A DNA stretch of 17,137 nucleotides from DATHGT01 sp035317605 (GCA_035317605.1 DATHGT010000334.1:1-17137); one strand, 5' to 3'. Shown: positions 1 to 7,550, counted from the first letter of the stretch. Numbers and translations are program-made. Notes: generated by a model from the sequence alone, not told the origin.

Positions 1-28
1 TGCGGGAAAGGCTCTTCGCGACCACGCT

Positions 29-108
29 GCCGGCAAGACCACCCGTCTCTGACCCCGCCTGGTGTGGTTCTGGATCGGGGCCATGACTACGACCGGCTGC
101 TTGGCTAA
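29..108 (+). pseudogene. possible decayed tail of a RelE/HigB-like toxin
   Basis: Two adjacent frames together read like the C-terminal end of a small toxin of the RelE/ParE superfamily. Frame 2 gives LVWFWIGA at 59-82. Frame 1 gives HDYDRLLG followed by TAA at 82-108. Joining them needs a one-base frameshift near 80-83, and frame 2 also has a TGA at 50-52 just before the first piece. Toxins ending in WFWIG..H.(E/D)YDRL are my recollection of a family pattern, not a search result. If correct, this is a broken remnant. If not, the stretch is simply non-coding. No partner antitoxin is visible in the window. Confidence 0.25.
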
Positions 109-169
109 CGGACCGTCGACCCGACGGCCATTCTCTCTGCCGGCGGACGGGGCTCGCTACGACGGCCGC

Positions 170-188
170 TAAAATCTCGCTCTAGGAG
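170..188 (+). promoter_or_regulatory. candidate -10 box and Shine-Dalgarno of the TAXI/TRAP operon
   Basis: TAAAAT at 170-175 matches five of six bases of the sigma-70 -10 consensus, but no convincing -35 box lies 16-18 bases upstream. TAGGAGAG at 183-190 is a good ribosome-binding sequence just before the ATG at 196. If the hexamer is used, transcription would start near 182 and leave a very short leader. Confidence 0.3.
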
Positions 189-195
189 AGCATCG

Positions 196-1203
196 ATGGG
201 CTATCTGAGAGTCGGAATCATGAGCGCTGCGGTTCTGCTTGCCGTCTTCACGGCGACTCTTCCTTCGACGGCGCAGCAGCAGTCGCAGCAGGCGGTGACG
301 CTGGCGTTTGCCACGCTCGATACGGGAAGTGCTTGGTATGTGTATGGGGCGACGATGGCAGAGTTGTTGAGGAAGGCTCTGCCGCCCGGGTCGAACATCG
401 ACGTGAAGCCGCGGTCGGGTGGGGTGGGGAATCCGCGGCTCGTGGCCAAGAATGAGACGCCGCTGGGGTTTGGGTTTACGGTCACCAATCGGTGGGCGTA
501 TGAGGGGAAGGAGGCGTACGACGCCAAGCTCGACAACCTGCGGGGGTTGGTCGGGGGGCTCGATACGTACTACCTGGTGGCGATCGCGTCGAAGAAGCTG
601 CCGGTCGCATCGATCAAGGAGATCAAGGACAAGAAGGTTCCGGTCAAGATGTTCACGCAGCCCGTGGGGTCGCTCGGGGAGTTCGCGGGACGGCAGCTGC
701 TGCGCTCGGCGGGCGTTTCGTATGCCGACATCAAGTCGTGGGGCGGGTCGACGCAGCACGTCGGCTACAACGTGATCGTGGACGCGTTTCGCGACGGACG
801 CGCCGATATCCTGTTCGCGGTGGTCACGCCCAAGCATCCGTCGGTCAGCGAGATCGTGACGTCCGTGGACGTGAAGTTCATCGGGCTCGATCCCGCGACC
901 ATCACCGCGCTGGGACCGCTCGGCTACAACCCCGCGACCATGCCCGCCGACACGTTCAAGGGGCAGACCGAGCCGGTGAAGACCGTCGGCTTTCCGACCG
1001 TGCTGATCACCAACAAGGATCTTCCCGAGCCGATCGCCTACACGGTGGCCAAGACCGTCGTCGAGAACAAGGACGCGCTGGTGCGCGGTCACGCCGGGCT
1101 CGTGGAGTTCGATCCCCGGACGGCCTGGCAGCCCGAGAAGGTCGGCATACCCCTGCATCCGGGCGCGGAGCGGCTCTACCGCGAGAAAGGCTGGATGAAA
1201 TAG
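196..1203 (+). CDS. TAXI family TRAP transporter substrate-binding protein
   Basis: This is a periplasmic solute-binding protein of the TAXI type, the extracytoplasmic receptor of a TRAP transporter. Its 335 residues are close to the usual family length of about 320. Residues 1-27 form a signal peptide, with a hydrophobic core around SAAVLLAVF and a likely cut after STA, before QQ. The mature part opens with VTLAFATLDTGSAWYVYGAT, which matches the family's first ligand-binding strand and loop. The start is fixed by the AGGAGAG ribosome site just upstream. The TRAP permease two genes downstream supports the assignment and should be its partner. Ligand is unknown; TAXI receptors are mostly associated with small carboxylates. 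The first third uses noticeably more GGG, GTT and TTG codons than the rest. Confidence 0.9.
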   Translation: MGYLRVGIMSAAVLLAVFTATLPSTAQQQSQQAVTLAFATLDTGSAWYVYGATMAELLRKALPPGSNIDVKPRSGGVGNPRLVAKNETPLGFGFTVTNRWAYEGKEAYDAKLDNLRGLVGGLDTYYLVAIASKKLPVASIKEIKDKKVPVKMFTQPVGSLGEFAGRQLLRSAGVSYADIKSWGGSTQHVGYNVIVDAFRDGRADILFAVVTPKHPSVSEIVTSVDVKFIGLDPATITALGPLGYNPATMPADTFKGQTEPVKTVGFPTVLITNKDLPEPIAYTVAKTVVENKDALVRGHAGLVEFDPRTAWQPEKVGIPLHPGAERLYREKGWMK

Positions 1204-2864
1204 CCGCGTCGACAATCTTCCTCGGAGGCCGCATCCTCACCCTCGATCCCCGCCGCCCGTCGGCGACGGCCCTCGCGGTCGGCGGCGGCCGCGTGCTCGC
1301 GGTCGGTGGGCTCCGTGACGTGAAGCCGTGGCGAGACCGTCACACCCGGATCGTGGAACTCAACGGCTGGACCGTCGTTCCCGGCCTCGTCGACACGCAC
1401 GCCCACATGGACCGCGAAGGGCTCAAATACCTGTCCCCCTCGCTCGCGCGCTGTCGGTCCATCGCCGACGTGCAGGCGCTGATCCGCGCGCAGGTGGCGC
1501 GCCGTCCGCCGGGCGAATGGATCGTTACAATGCCGCTCGGAGCGCCGCCGTTCTACCTGGACCAGGCCGGCAGCCTTCGGGAGGAGCGCTGGCCGACGCG
1601 CGCCGATCTCGATGCGGCGGCGCCGCGCCATCCCGTCTACATCCGCGGCATCTGGGGATACTGGAATCGCCCACCCGTATACTCGGTCGCCAACAGCGCG
1701 GCGCTCGCGCGGGCCGGCGTCGACCGCCACACGGTGGCCCCGAGCGGCGTGGAGATCCTCAAGGACGGGTCCGGTGAGCCCACGGGCGTGTTCGTCGAGC
1801 ACAACCTGATCCAGGTTCTCGAGTTCACGCTCATGCGCGCCGCTCCGCGCTTCACGCCCGAGCAACGCCTCCGCGCGCTGCGCGACTCCCAGCGTCGCTA
1901 CGCCTCGCGAGGCGTGACCGCGATCTACGAGGGCCACGGGATCGCGCCCGAGGTCCTCGGGGTCTACCGCGAGAGCCACGCGCGGGGCGAGCTTCGCCTG
2001 CGCTGCACGCTGACGCTGAGCCCGACGTGGCACGCGGAGGAGGCGCCACGTGCGCTCGCCGATGTGACGGCGTGGGCCGGCGGGCGCGGCCTCGGCGACG
2101 ATCGCCTGCGCGTTGCCGGCCTGTGTCTGGCCTTCGGCGGCGATCCCGAGGTCGCGCGCATCCTGCACGAGAGCCAGCCCTACACGGGCTGGGCCGGGTT
2201 CGTCGAGAGCGCCAATACGCCCGCGCAGTACGCCGAGCAGGCGCGGCTGGCGGCGCGGCTGGGGCTGCGCGTGAACACGCTGGTGACGCGCTGTCTGCCC
2301 GAGGTGCTCGACGCGTGGGAAGTGGTGGCGGCGAAGACGCCGATCCGCGATCTGCGCTGGACGCTGGTGCACCTCCACGTCGCCACGCCGGCCCAGCTCG
2401 CGCGCATCAAGCGTCTCGGCGCCATGGCCACGACGAACCCCATCAGCTATCTCTGGCGCTCCGGCGCCACCGAGGCGGCCAAGCTCGGCGATCAGGTGAA
2501 CGACATGATTCCCCACGCGAGCCTGGCCAGACATCGCATCCCGTTCGGTCTCGCCACCGACAACAAGCCGGCGAACCCGTGGCTCGCCTTCGCCGCCGCG
2601 GTGGAGCGCCGCGACATGGCCTCGGGCAAGGTGCTCGGCGCACGCGAGCGCCTCTCCCGTCGACAAGCGCTGCGCGCGCTCACCGTCGGCGGCGCCTGGC
2701 TCACGGGCTCGGAAGGTGATCGGGGAGTCCTGGTACCGGGATACGCCGCCGACCTCGCGGTCCTCGATCGCGACCCGCTCAGCGCGCCGATCGACGAGCT
2801 CACCGACTTCACGGCCAGGCTGACGATGGTCGGCGGCGAGATCGTCCACGAGGCCGATGCCTAG
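1191..2864 (+). CDS. Amidohydrolase_3 family metal-dependent hydrolase (YtcJ-like)
   Basis: This is a metal-dependent hydrolase of the amidohydrolase superfamily, about 557 residues. Numbered from 1191, the N-terminal beta-sandwich piece (TIFLGGRILTLDPRRP) is followed by VVPGLVDTHAHM, with metal-binding His70 and His72. Later motifs are GVTAIYEGHG, LVHLHVATPAQL, FGLATDNKPANPW with the expected catalytic Asp, and the closing GYAADLAVLDRDPL. The frame has no ATG, GTG or TTG near the natural N-terminus. CTG at 1191 or ATA at 1200 are the only upstream possibilities, and GTG at 1293 would remove about 34 conserved-looking residues, so the start is uncertain. It overlaps the TAXI gene end and itself overlaps the permease start by 8 bases, so all three are probably one operon. 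It may process the imported compound; substrate unknown. Confidence 0.85.
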   Translation: MDEIAASTIFLGGRILTLDPRRPSATALAVGGGRVLAVGGLRDVKPWRDRHTRIVELNGWTVVPGLVDTHAHMDREGLKYLSPSLARCRSIADVQALIRAQVARRPPGEWIVTMPLGAPPFYLDQAGSLREERWPTRADLDAAAPRHPVYIRGIWGYWNRPPVYSVANSAALARAGVDRHTVAPSGVEILKDGSGEPTGVFVEHNLIQVLEFTLMRAAPRFTPEQRLRALRDSQRRYASRGVTAIYEGHGIAPEVLGVYRESHARGELRLRCTLTLSPTWHAEEAPRALADVTAWAGGRGLGDDRLRVAGLCLAFGGDPEVARILHESQPYTGWAGFVESANTPAQYAEQARLAARLGLRVNTLVTRCLPEVLDAWEVVAAKTPIRDLRWTLVHLHVATPAQLARIKRLGAMATTNPISYLWRSGATEAAKLGDQVNDMIPHASLARHRIPFGLATDNKPANPWLAFAAAVERRDMASGKVLGARERLSRRQALRALTVGGAWLTGSEGDRGVLVPGYAADLAVLDRDPLSAPIDELTDFTARLTMVGGEIVHEADA

Positions 2865-4728
2865 ACTCGCCTCGCCGCGCGCGTGGCTCGCCGCCGTGTG
2901 GTCGCTGTTCCAGCTCTACACGGCGCAGGCCGGGCTCTACGATCTCCTCATCCAGCTCCCGGTGCACGTGGCGTTCGCGGTGGCGCTGGGCTTCCTCACG
3001 CCGCCCACTCCCGATTCGCCTGAAGCCGCGGAGCGTCTGCGATCGGTCGGGCTGTCGCCCTGGCGGCGCGGGCTCGACGGATCCGGCGCGCTGCTCGCCC
3101 TGACGTGCGCCCTCTACTACATCGTCAACAACGAGCGGCTGGCCAGCCGGATGGCCATGGTGGACGACCCGCGGACGCTCGACGTGGCGGTCGGCGTGCT
3201 CTTCACGCTGCTGCTGCTCGAAGCCTCGCGTCGTCACATCGGCAACGCGCTGGTGATCCTGGCCGTGGCGTTCATCGCCTACGCGTTCGTCGGCCCGTGG
3301 CTGCCCGGCTTCCTCTCTCACGGCGGCGAAGCGTTCCTGAAGGTCGTGGACCATCAAACGCTGACCACCGGCGGGATCTTCGGCATCCCCGCGCTGGTCT
3401 CGGCCACGTTCATCTACCTCTTCGTGATGTTCGGCGCCGTGATGTCGCACGGCGGACTGCTGCGCCTGTTCACCGACTCGGCGCTGGCCGTCGCCGGGTC
3501 CACCCGCGGCGGGGCGGGGAAGGTCGCGGTGATCACGAGCGGGCTCTTCGGGATGGTCAACGGCAGCGCCATCGCCAACGCGGTGACCACCGGCGCGTTC
3601 ACGATTCCTCTGATGATGCGCGCCGGCTATCGCCCGGCCTTCGCGGCGGGCGTGGAGGCGACGGCGTCGATGGGTGGTCAACTGATTCCGCCGGTCATGG
3701 GCGCGGCGGCGTTCATCATGGCCGAGACGCTCGGGGTGCCGTACTCGACGGTGGCGATCGCGGCGGCCATCCCCGGCGTGCTCTACTTCGTGGCCGTCGG
3801 CGTGATGGTCCACTTCGAGGCCGCGCGCCAGGGATTGCCGGTGCTGCCGCGCTCCGAGCTGCCCCGGCTGGTCCCGGTGCTGCGCCACGGCTTCCACCTG
3901 TTGATGGGCCCCGCCGTGCTCGTCTACTTCCTGATCGAGGGACGCTCGCCGCTGTTCGCCGGGTTCTGGGCGCTGGTGGCCGCCGTGCTGATGAGCCAGC
4001 TCCGCCGCGACACGCGCATCGGTGTCCGCCAGGCCGTGTCGGTGCTCGTCGACAGCGCGCAGAGCGCGATGCCGGTGGCGCTGGCGTGCGCGACGGTGGG
4101 GATCGTGGTCGGCGTGGTGTCGGCGACAGGTCTCGGGCTCAAGCTGGCCAGCGGGATCGTCGGCATCGCGGGCGGCAATCTGCTGCTGACGTTGATCCTC
4201 ACCATGATCGCCGCGCTCGTGCTCGGCACGGGCTTGCCGACCTCGGCGACCTACATCATCACCTCGATCATGGCCGCGCCCGCGCTCGTGCAGCTCGGGC
4301 TGCCGAAGATCGTCGCCCACATGTTCGTCTTCTACTTCGGGATCCTCGCCGATCTGACACCGCCGACCGCGATCTCGACCTACGCGACGTCCTCGCTGGC
4401 CGGGGCCGACGTCTGGCGCACGCAGTGGATCGCGATGATGCTGGCGCTGTCGGGCTTCATCATCCCGTTCAGCTTCGCCTACGATCCCGCGCTCATGATG
4501 ATCGGCGCCGGCGTCGGCCACATCGTGCTGCGGACGATCGCTTCCACGGTGGGGATCGTGATGCTGGGCGCCGGATTGATCGGCTACTTCGTGGCCCCGC
4601 TCCGCCCCTGGGAGCGGGCGGTCATGCTCGCCGGCTCGCTGCTGCTGATCTTCCCGGGCGTCGTGTCCGACGTGCTCGGTGTCGCCTGCCTGATCGCGGT
4701 CTTCGCGGCCCAGCGGCTGCGCCGCTAG
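2857..4728 (+). CDS. TRAP transporter fused permease (DctQ-DctM type, 4TM/12TM)
   Basis: This inner-membrane permease of 623 residues matches the length of the fused TRAP permeases that pair with TAXI receptors, in which the small and large subunits form one chain. It is made almost entirely of hydrophobic helices. The DctM-type core is recognisable from SGLFGMVNGSAIANAVTTGA, EATASMGGQLIPPVMGAAAF, GTGLPTSATYIITSIMAAP and FGILADLTPPTAISTYA. It imports solute delivered by the TAXI receptor, presumably driven by a sodium or proton gradient, as known for the family. The ATG at 2857 lies inside the end of the amidohydrolase gene (8-base overlap), which indicates translational coupling. The TAG stop overlaps the stop of the opposite-strand SET gene. 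Confidence 0.92.
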   Translation: MPRLASPRAWLAAVWSLFQLYTAQAGLYDLLIQLPVHVAFAVALGFLTPPTPDSPEAAERLRSVGLSPWRRGLDGSGALLALTCALYYIVNNERLASRMAMVDDPRTLDVAVGVLFTLLLLEASRRHIGNALVILAVAFIAYAFVGPWLPGFLSHGGEAFLKVVDHQTLTTGGIFGIPALVSATFIYLFVMFGAVMSHGGLLRLFTDSALAVAGSTRGGAGKVAVITSGLFGMVNGSAIANAVTTGAFTIPLMMRAGYRPAFAAGVEATASMGGQLIPPVMGAAAFIMAETLGVPYSTVAIAAAIPGVLYFVAVGVMVHFEAARQGLPVLPRSELPRLVPVLRHGFHLLMGPAVLVYFLIEGRSPLFAGFWALVAAVLMSQLRRDTRIGVRQAVSVLVDSAQSAMPVALACATVGIVVGVVSATGLGLKLASGIVGIAGGNLLLTLILTMIAALVLGTGLPTSATYIITSIMAAPALVQLGLPKIVAHMFVFYFGILADLTPPTAISTYATSSLAGADVWRTQWIAMMLALSGFIIPFSFAYDPALMMIGAGVGHIVLRTIASTVGIVMLGAGLIGYFVAPLRPWERAVMLAGSLLLIFPGVVSDVLGVACLIAVFAAQRLRR

Positions 4729-5246
4729 TCAGCTCGCGCTCGCGTCTCCGCGTCGATCTTGCGCTGCAGGAACCAGCAGAACCAGCCCTGGTACTTTTCC
4801 CGCAGCTCCGGCTTCATCCAGTCCTTGCCGGTGATGATTCCGCGACAGGTTCTCCGGCCGCAGCGACACCGCATCTCGTAATCGAGGTCATCCGTGGTGG
4901 CCCAGTCGTGGGTCAGCTCCTCGCCGGCCTCGATCTCGCGCATGGTCACGAACACGATCTGGCCCTGCAGCGCGATGTTGGGCTCGCACGAATGGTTCGT
5001 GTAGAGCATGCTGCCCTCGCGCTCCTCCGGCCGCTCGGGCGCGATGAAGAAGTCGTCGGAGATCTGGATCTCCGCGGACCCCAGCTCGGGCTCCACGGCC
5101 ACCCACTGCTGCCGGGTGAGGATGCGGCCGCCCTTGATGGCCACGATCTCTCCCGCCGCGATGGCCTGCTTCGCGAACAGACCGGTGCCGTGGATCGGGC
5201 TTCGCCGCGGCTCCGTCTTCGGCGAGAGATAGGTCAGGTTCGTCAC
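4725..5246 (-). CDS. small SET-domain protein (putative protein-lysine methyltransferase)
   Basis: This 173-residue protein is essentially one SET domain plus a post-SET cysteine cluster, the fold of SAM-dependent protein lysine methyltransferases. Visible motifs are GTGLFAKQAIAAGEIV (20-35, the SET-I strand), NHSCEPN (84-90, the SAM and pseudoknot motif) and EEAGEELTHDW-like motif IV (EIEAGEELTHDW, 104-115). CRCGRRTC (127-134) could bind zinc in the post-SET region. Motif IV normally ends in DY; here it reads HDW, so a commonly important tyrosine is a tryptophan. The GTG start at 5246 overlaps the TGA stop of trpE(G) in a GTGA, so it is translated from the trp transcript. The target protein is unknown, and no histone-like gene is nearby. 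Confidence 0.85.
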   Translation of the reverse strand: MTNLTYLSPKTEPRRSPIHGTGLFAKQAIAAGEIVAIKGGRILTRQQWVAVEPELGSAEIQISDDFFIAPERPEEREGSMLYTNHSCEPNIALQGQIVFVTMREIEAGEELTHDWATTDDLDYEMRCRCGRRTCRGIITGKDWMKPELREKYQGWFCWFLQRKIDAETRARAD

Positions 5247-7387
5247 GTCTTGGCCAGCCGCGTGATGACGTTGGCGAGCAGGGTGAGGCCGACGTCGCCC
5301 GCGAGCGTCATGATCGACTCCGGGTGGAACTGCACGGCGGCCAGCGGCAGCGTCCGGTGCTCGATCGCCATCACCACGCCGTCCTCGGTCTCGGCCGTCA
5401 CCGCGAGGTCGGGCGGGAGCTTCTCGCGGAGCGCGTAGAGCGAGTGATACCGCCCGGCCGTGAATTCCTGAGGGAGCCCCTCGAACAATCGCCCGCCGAG
5501 CACGCGGATGAGCGAGGCCTTGCCGTGGACGGGCGGACTCAGTACGCCGAGCGCGCCGCCGAAGTGCTCGACCATGCCTTGCAGTCCGAGGCACACCCCG
5601 AAGGTCGGGATGCCACGCCGCACCAGCGCGTCGATGGTGCCGGAGACGTCGAAATCGCCCGGGGTGCCGGGACCGGGGGAGAGCACGGCCAGGTGCGGCT
5701 TCACGTCGTCGTACGCCTCGGCCGGGAAGCCGCTGCGCAGGGTGATCACCTCGGCCCCGGTCTGGCGCAGATAGTTCGCCAGCGTGTGGACGAACGAATC
5801 CTGGTGATCGATGAGCAGCACGCGCCGCCCCGCCCCCGTGCGCGGCGCCGTCGCCGGCGCCCGGCGCTCCTCGGCCGCGGAATGACGGATCGCGTCGAGG
5901 AAGGCCGACGCCTTCAGCTCGGTCTCCGCCTCTTCGGCCTCGGGTTCGGAGTCGTAGAGCAGGGTGGCTCCCGCGCGCACCTCGGCCACCCCGTTCTTCA
6001 CACGGATCGTGCGGAGCGTGAGACCGGTGTTGAGGTTGCCGTTGAAGCCGATCGTGCCGACGGCGCCGCCGTACCACGCGCGCGACGAGCGCTCGTGGTC
6101 CTCGATGAACTGCATCGCCCACGTCTTGGGCGCGCCGGTGACGGTCACCGCCCACGCATGCGCGAGAAACGCGTCGAGGGCGTCGAACTCGGGACGGAGC
6201 CGGCCCTCCACGTGATCGACGGTGTGGATGAGGCGCGAGTACATCTCGATCTGGCGGCGGCCGATCACCCGCACGCTGCCGGGGACGCAGATGCGCGACT
6301 TGTCGTTGCGGTCGACGTCGGTGCACATGGTCAGCTCGGACTCGTCCTTGGGGGACGTCAGCAACGCGACGATCTGGGCAGCGTCACCGATGGGGTCGCG
6401 CCCGCGCGCGATCGTGCCCGAGATCGGGCAGGTCTCCACGCGGTCGTCGTCGACCCGCACGTACATCTCGGGCGACGCGCCCACGAGATACTCCGACTCG
6501 CCGAGATTCATCAGGAACCCGTAGGGCGCGGGGTTGCGCGTGCGCAGGGTCATGAACAGCTCGGACGGCAGCCGGGGCGAGGCCTCGAAGAACACCTGGC
6601 CGGGGACGACTTCGAAGAGATCGCCGCGCTCGAACGATTTGCGGGCGACGCGAACCATCTCGGCGTACTCCCCGCGCTCGTGATCGCAGGCGCGCGCCGT
6701 CTTCGTGGCCGCGGCGTACGGTGCGGTGGGGCCGACGCGCGGCAGGTCGACTGTCGAGCGGCCGCCGACCTCGAAGTCGTAGCGCCGGCGCGTGGCGATT
6801 TCACGCTGGTGATCCACGATGATCAGCTCATCCGGCAGGTAGAGGATCAGGTCGCGCTGGTCCGCCGGGCGTGGCAGGCGCACGCGAATGGGCTCGAACT
6901 GAAACGCGAGGTCGTAGCCGAAGGCGCCGTAGAGGCCGAGGTTCGGCTCGTCGGGATGCCGGAACAGACCGACCAGCGCGCGGACCAGCGAGAACACAGA
7001 GGGCTGGCGGCTGCGCTCCTCCTCGACGAAGCGTCCCACCGGCGCACGCACGGCGCCCTCCACGGCCGCTTCCGCTTCGGTGACGGTCTCGACGGCCTCG
7101 GCGGCGCGGAGCGCGGTGGCGATCGGCGGCAGCAGCACGCGCCCGCGCTCGTTCAGCGCGTCGACGCGGAAGCCGCGCCCGCGTGTGACCAGCACGAGCG
7201 GAGGATCGACGAACCCCATGTCCCAGCGCGTGTAGCGCCCGGGATATTCGTAGCTGGACGCCAGCAGCACACCCCGATGGGTGTCCAGCGCGTGGACGAC
7301 AGGCTCGATCGCGTTGACGACGGGGATGCCCTCGACGGTCCGCCGCACGCGGATGCCCCCTGCGGTCTCGTAGCTCGTGGCGCTCAT
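5243..7387 (-). CDS. trpE(G): anthranilate synthase, fused TrpE-TrpG
   Basis: This enzyme converts chorismate and glutamine to anthranilate, the first committed step of tryptophan synthesis. The 714 residues join both subunits in one chain. The TrpE part (about 1-500) has the LLAS feedback-inhibition motif (41-44) with GRYTRWD, the chorismate and magnesium site ELTMCTDVDRNDKSR (351-365), and TVTGAPKTWAMQF (415-427). The TrpG glutaminase (about 522-712) has LSPGPGTPGD, the nucleophile Cys599 in GVCLGLQG, and His688/Glu690 in VQFHPES. All expected catalytic residues are present, so it should be active. AGGAGG at 7396-7401 lies 8 bases before the ATG. A trp leader-attenuator precedes it, so its expression should respond to charged tRNA-Trp. 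No other trp gene lies in the window. Confidence 0.96.
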   Translation of the reverse strand: MSATSYETAGGIRVRRTVEGIPVVNAIEPVVHALDTHRGVLLASSYEYPGRYTRWDMGFVDPPLVLVTRGRGFRVDALNERGRVLLPPIATALRAAEAVETVTEAEAAVEGAVRAPVGRFVEEERSRQPSVFSLVRALVGLFRHPDEPNLGLYGAFGYDLAFQFEPIRVRLPRPADQRDLILYLPDELIIVDHQREIATRRRYDFEVGGRSTVDLPRVGPTAPYAAATKTARACDHERGEYAEMVRVARKSFERGDLFEVVPGQVFFEASPRLPSELFMTLRTRNPAPYGFLMNLGESEYLVGASPEMYVRVDDDRVETCPISGTIARGRDPIGDAAQIVALLTSPKDESELTMCTDVDRNDKSRICVPGSVRVIGRRQIEMYSRLIHTVDHVEGRLRPEFDALDAFLAHAWAVTVTGAPKTWAMQFIEDHERSSRAWYGGAVGTIGFNGNLNTGLTLRTIRVKNGVAEVRAGATLLYDSEPEAEEAETELKASAFLDAIRHSAAEERRAPATAPRTGAGRRVLLIDHQDSFVHTLANYLRQTGAEVITLRSGFPAEAYDDVKPHLAVLSPGPGTPGDFDVSGTIDALVRRGIPTFGVCLGLQGMVEHFGGALGVLSPPVHGKASLIRVLGGRLFEGLPQEFTAGRYHSLYALREKLPPDLAVTAETEDGVVMAIEHRTLPLAAVQFHPESIMTLAGDVGLTLLANVITRLAKT

Positions 7388-7401
7388 GATTCCGGCCTCC
7401 T

Positions 7402-7416
7402 CGGTTCGAGGAACCG
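7402..7416 (-). repeat. hairpin just upstream of the trpE(G) ribosome site
   Basis: CGGTTC (7416-7411) and GAACCG (7407-7402) form a perfect 6-bp stem with a CTC loop. The stem ends directly against the AGGAGG of trpE(G). It could affect access to that site or stabilise the message downstream of the attenuator. No T-run follows, so it is not a terminator. Confidence 0.5.
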
Positions 7417-7440
7417 GCCCACTCGGGCGGCTGACACACG

Positions 7441-7461
7441 AAAGCCGCCCGGGTGGGCGGC
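7441..7461 (-). terminator. intrinsic terminator of the trp attenuator
   Basis: GCCGCCC (7461-7455), loop ACCC, and GGGCGGC (7450-7444) form a perfect 7-bp all-GC stem followed on the minus strand by TTTCGTGTGT. The T-run is short but the stem is very strong. It lies between the leader peptide stop and trpE(G), 53 bases before the trpE(G) ATG. This is where a rhizobial-type trp attenuator terminator is expected. Confidence 0.8.
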
Positions 7462-7550
7462 TCCTTCGTCTCTCTAGGTTCTGCGCTGGACCGTGCGCGA
7501 GTGGGACGAAGCCGCCCTCAAAGGGACGGCCACCACCACATCCAGCGCGC
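7441..7550 (-). promoter_or_regulatory. trp transcription attenuator with alternative hairpins
   Basis: On the minus strand, segment 1 is GCCGTCCC (7530-7523), which covers the end of the leader peptide gene. Segment 2 is GGGCGGC (7517-7511), extended to GGGCGGCTTCGTC (to 7505). Segment 3 is GACGAA-GGA-GCCGCCC (7470-7455), and segment 4 is GGGCGGC (7450-7444). Segments 1:2 pair with one bulged base, 2:3 pair over 13 bases with a 3-base bulge (antiterminator), and 3:4 form the terminator. A further perfect 8-bp pairing, GCGCTGGA (7548-7541) with TCCAGCGC (7490-7483), encloses 1:2. By the classical model, a ribosome stalled on the Trp codons would free segment 2 to pair with 3 and let trpE(G) be read. 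A ribosome reaching the stop would cover segment 2, so the terminator would form. Confidence 0.85.

Larger units (their letters stand above)
1..195. other. leading stretch without an intact gene
   Basis: No complete reading frame with a start and ribosome site is found here on either strand. The stretch holds the possible toxin remnant (29-108), a perfect 6-bp hairpin with a 3-base loop (CCGTCG/CGACGG, 113-127) that lacks a proper T-run, and a TAAAAT hexamer (170-175) that could be the -10 box of the TAXI operon. Confidence 0.5.

Noticed and set aside
113..127. CCGTCG/CGACGG hairpin as a terminator of an upstream gene.
   Set aside because: It is short and is followed by a mixed C/T stretch, not a T-run; no upstream gene end is visible.
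2809..4521. Long open frame on the minus strand opposite the TRAP permease, rich in Arg, His, Asp and Gly.
   Set aside because: It is the GC-rich antisense shadow of a clear membrane protein gene, and its composition matches no real family.
5246..6326. Extension of the SET frame far upstream into trpE(G).
   Set aside because: The upstream part is a shadow of trpE(G) and has no domain; the GTG at 5246 overlapping the trpE(G) stop is the natural start.
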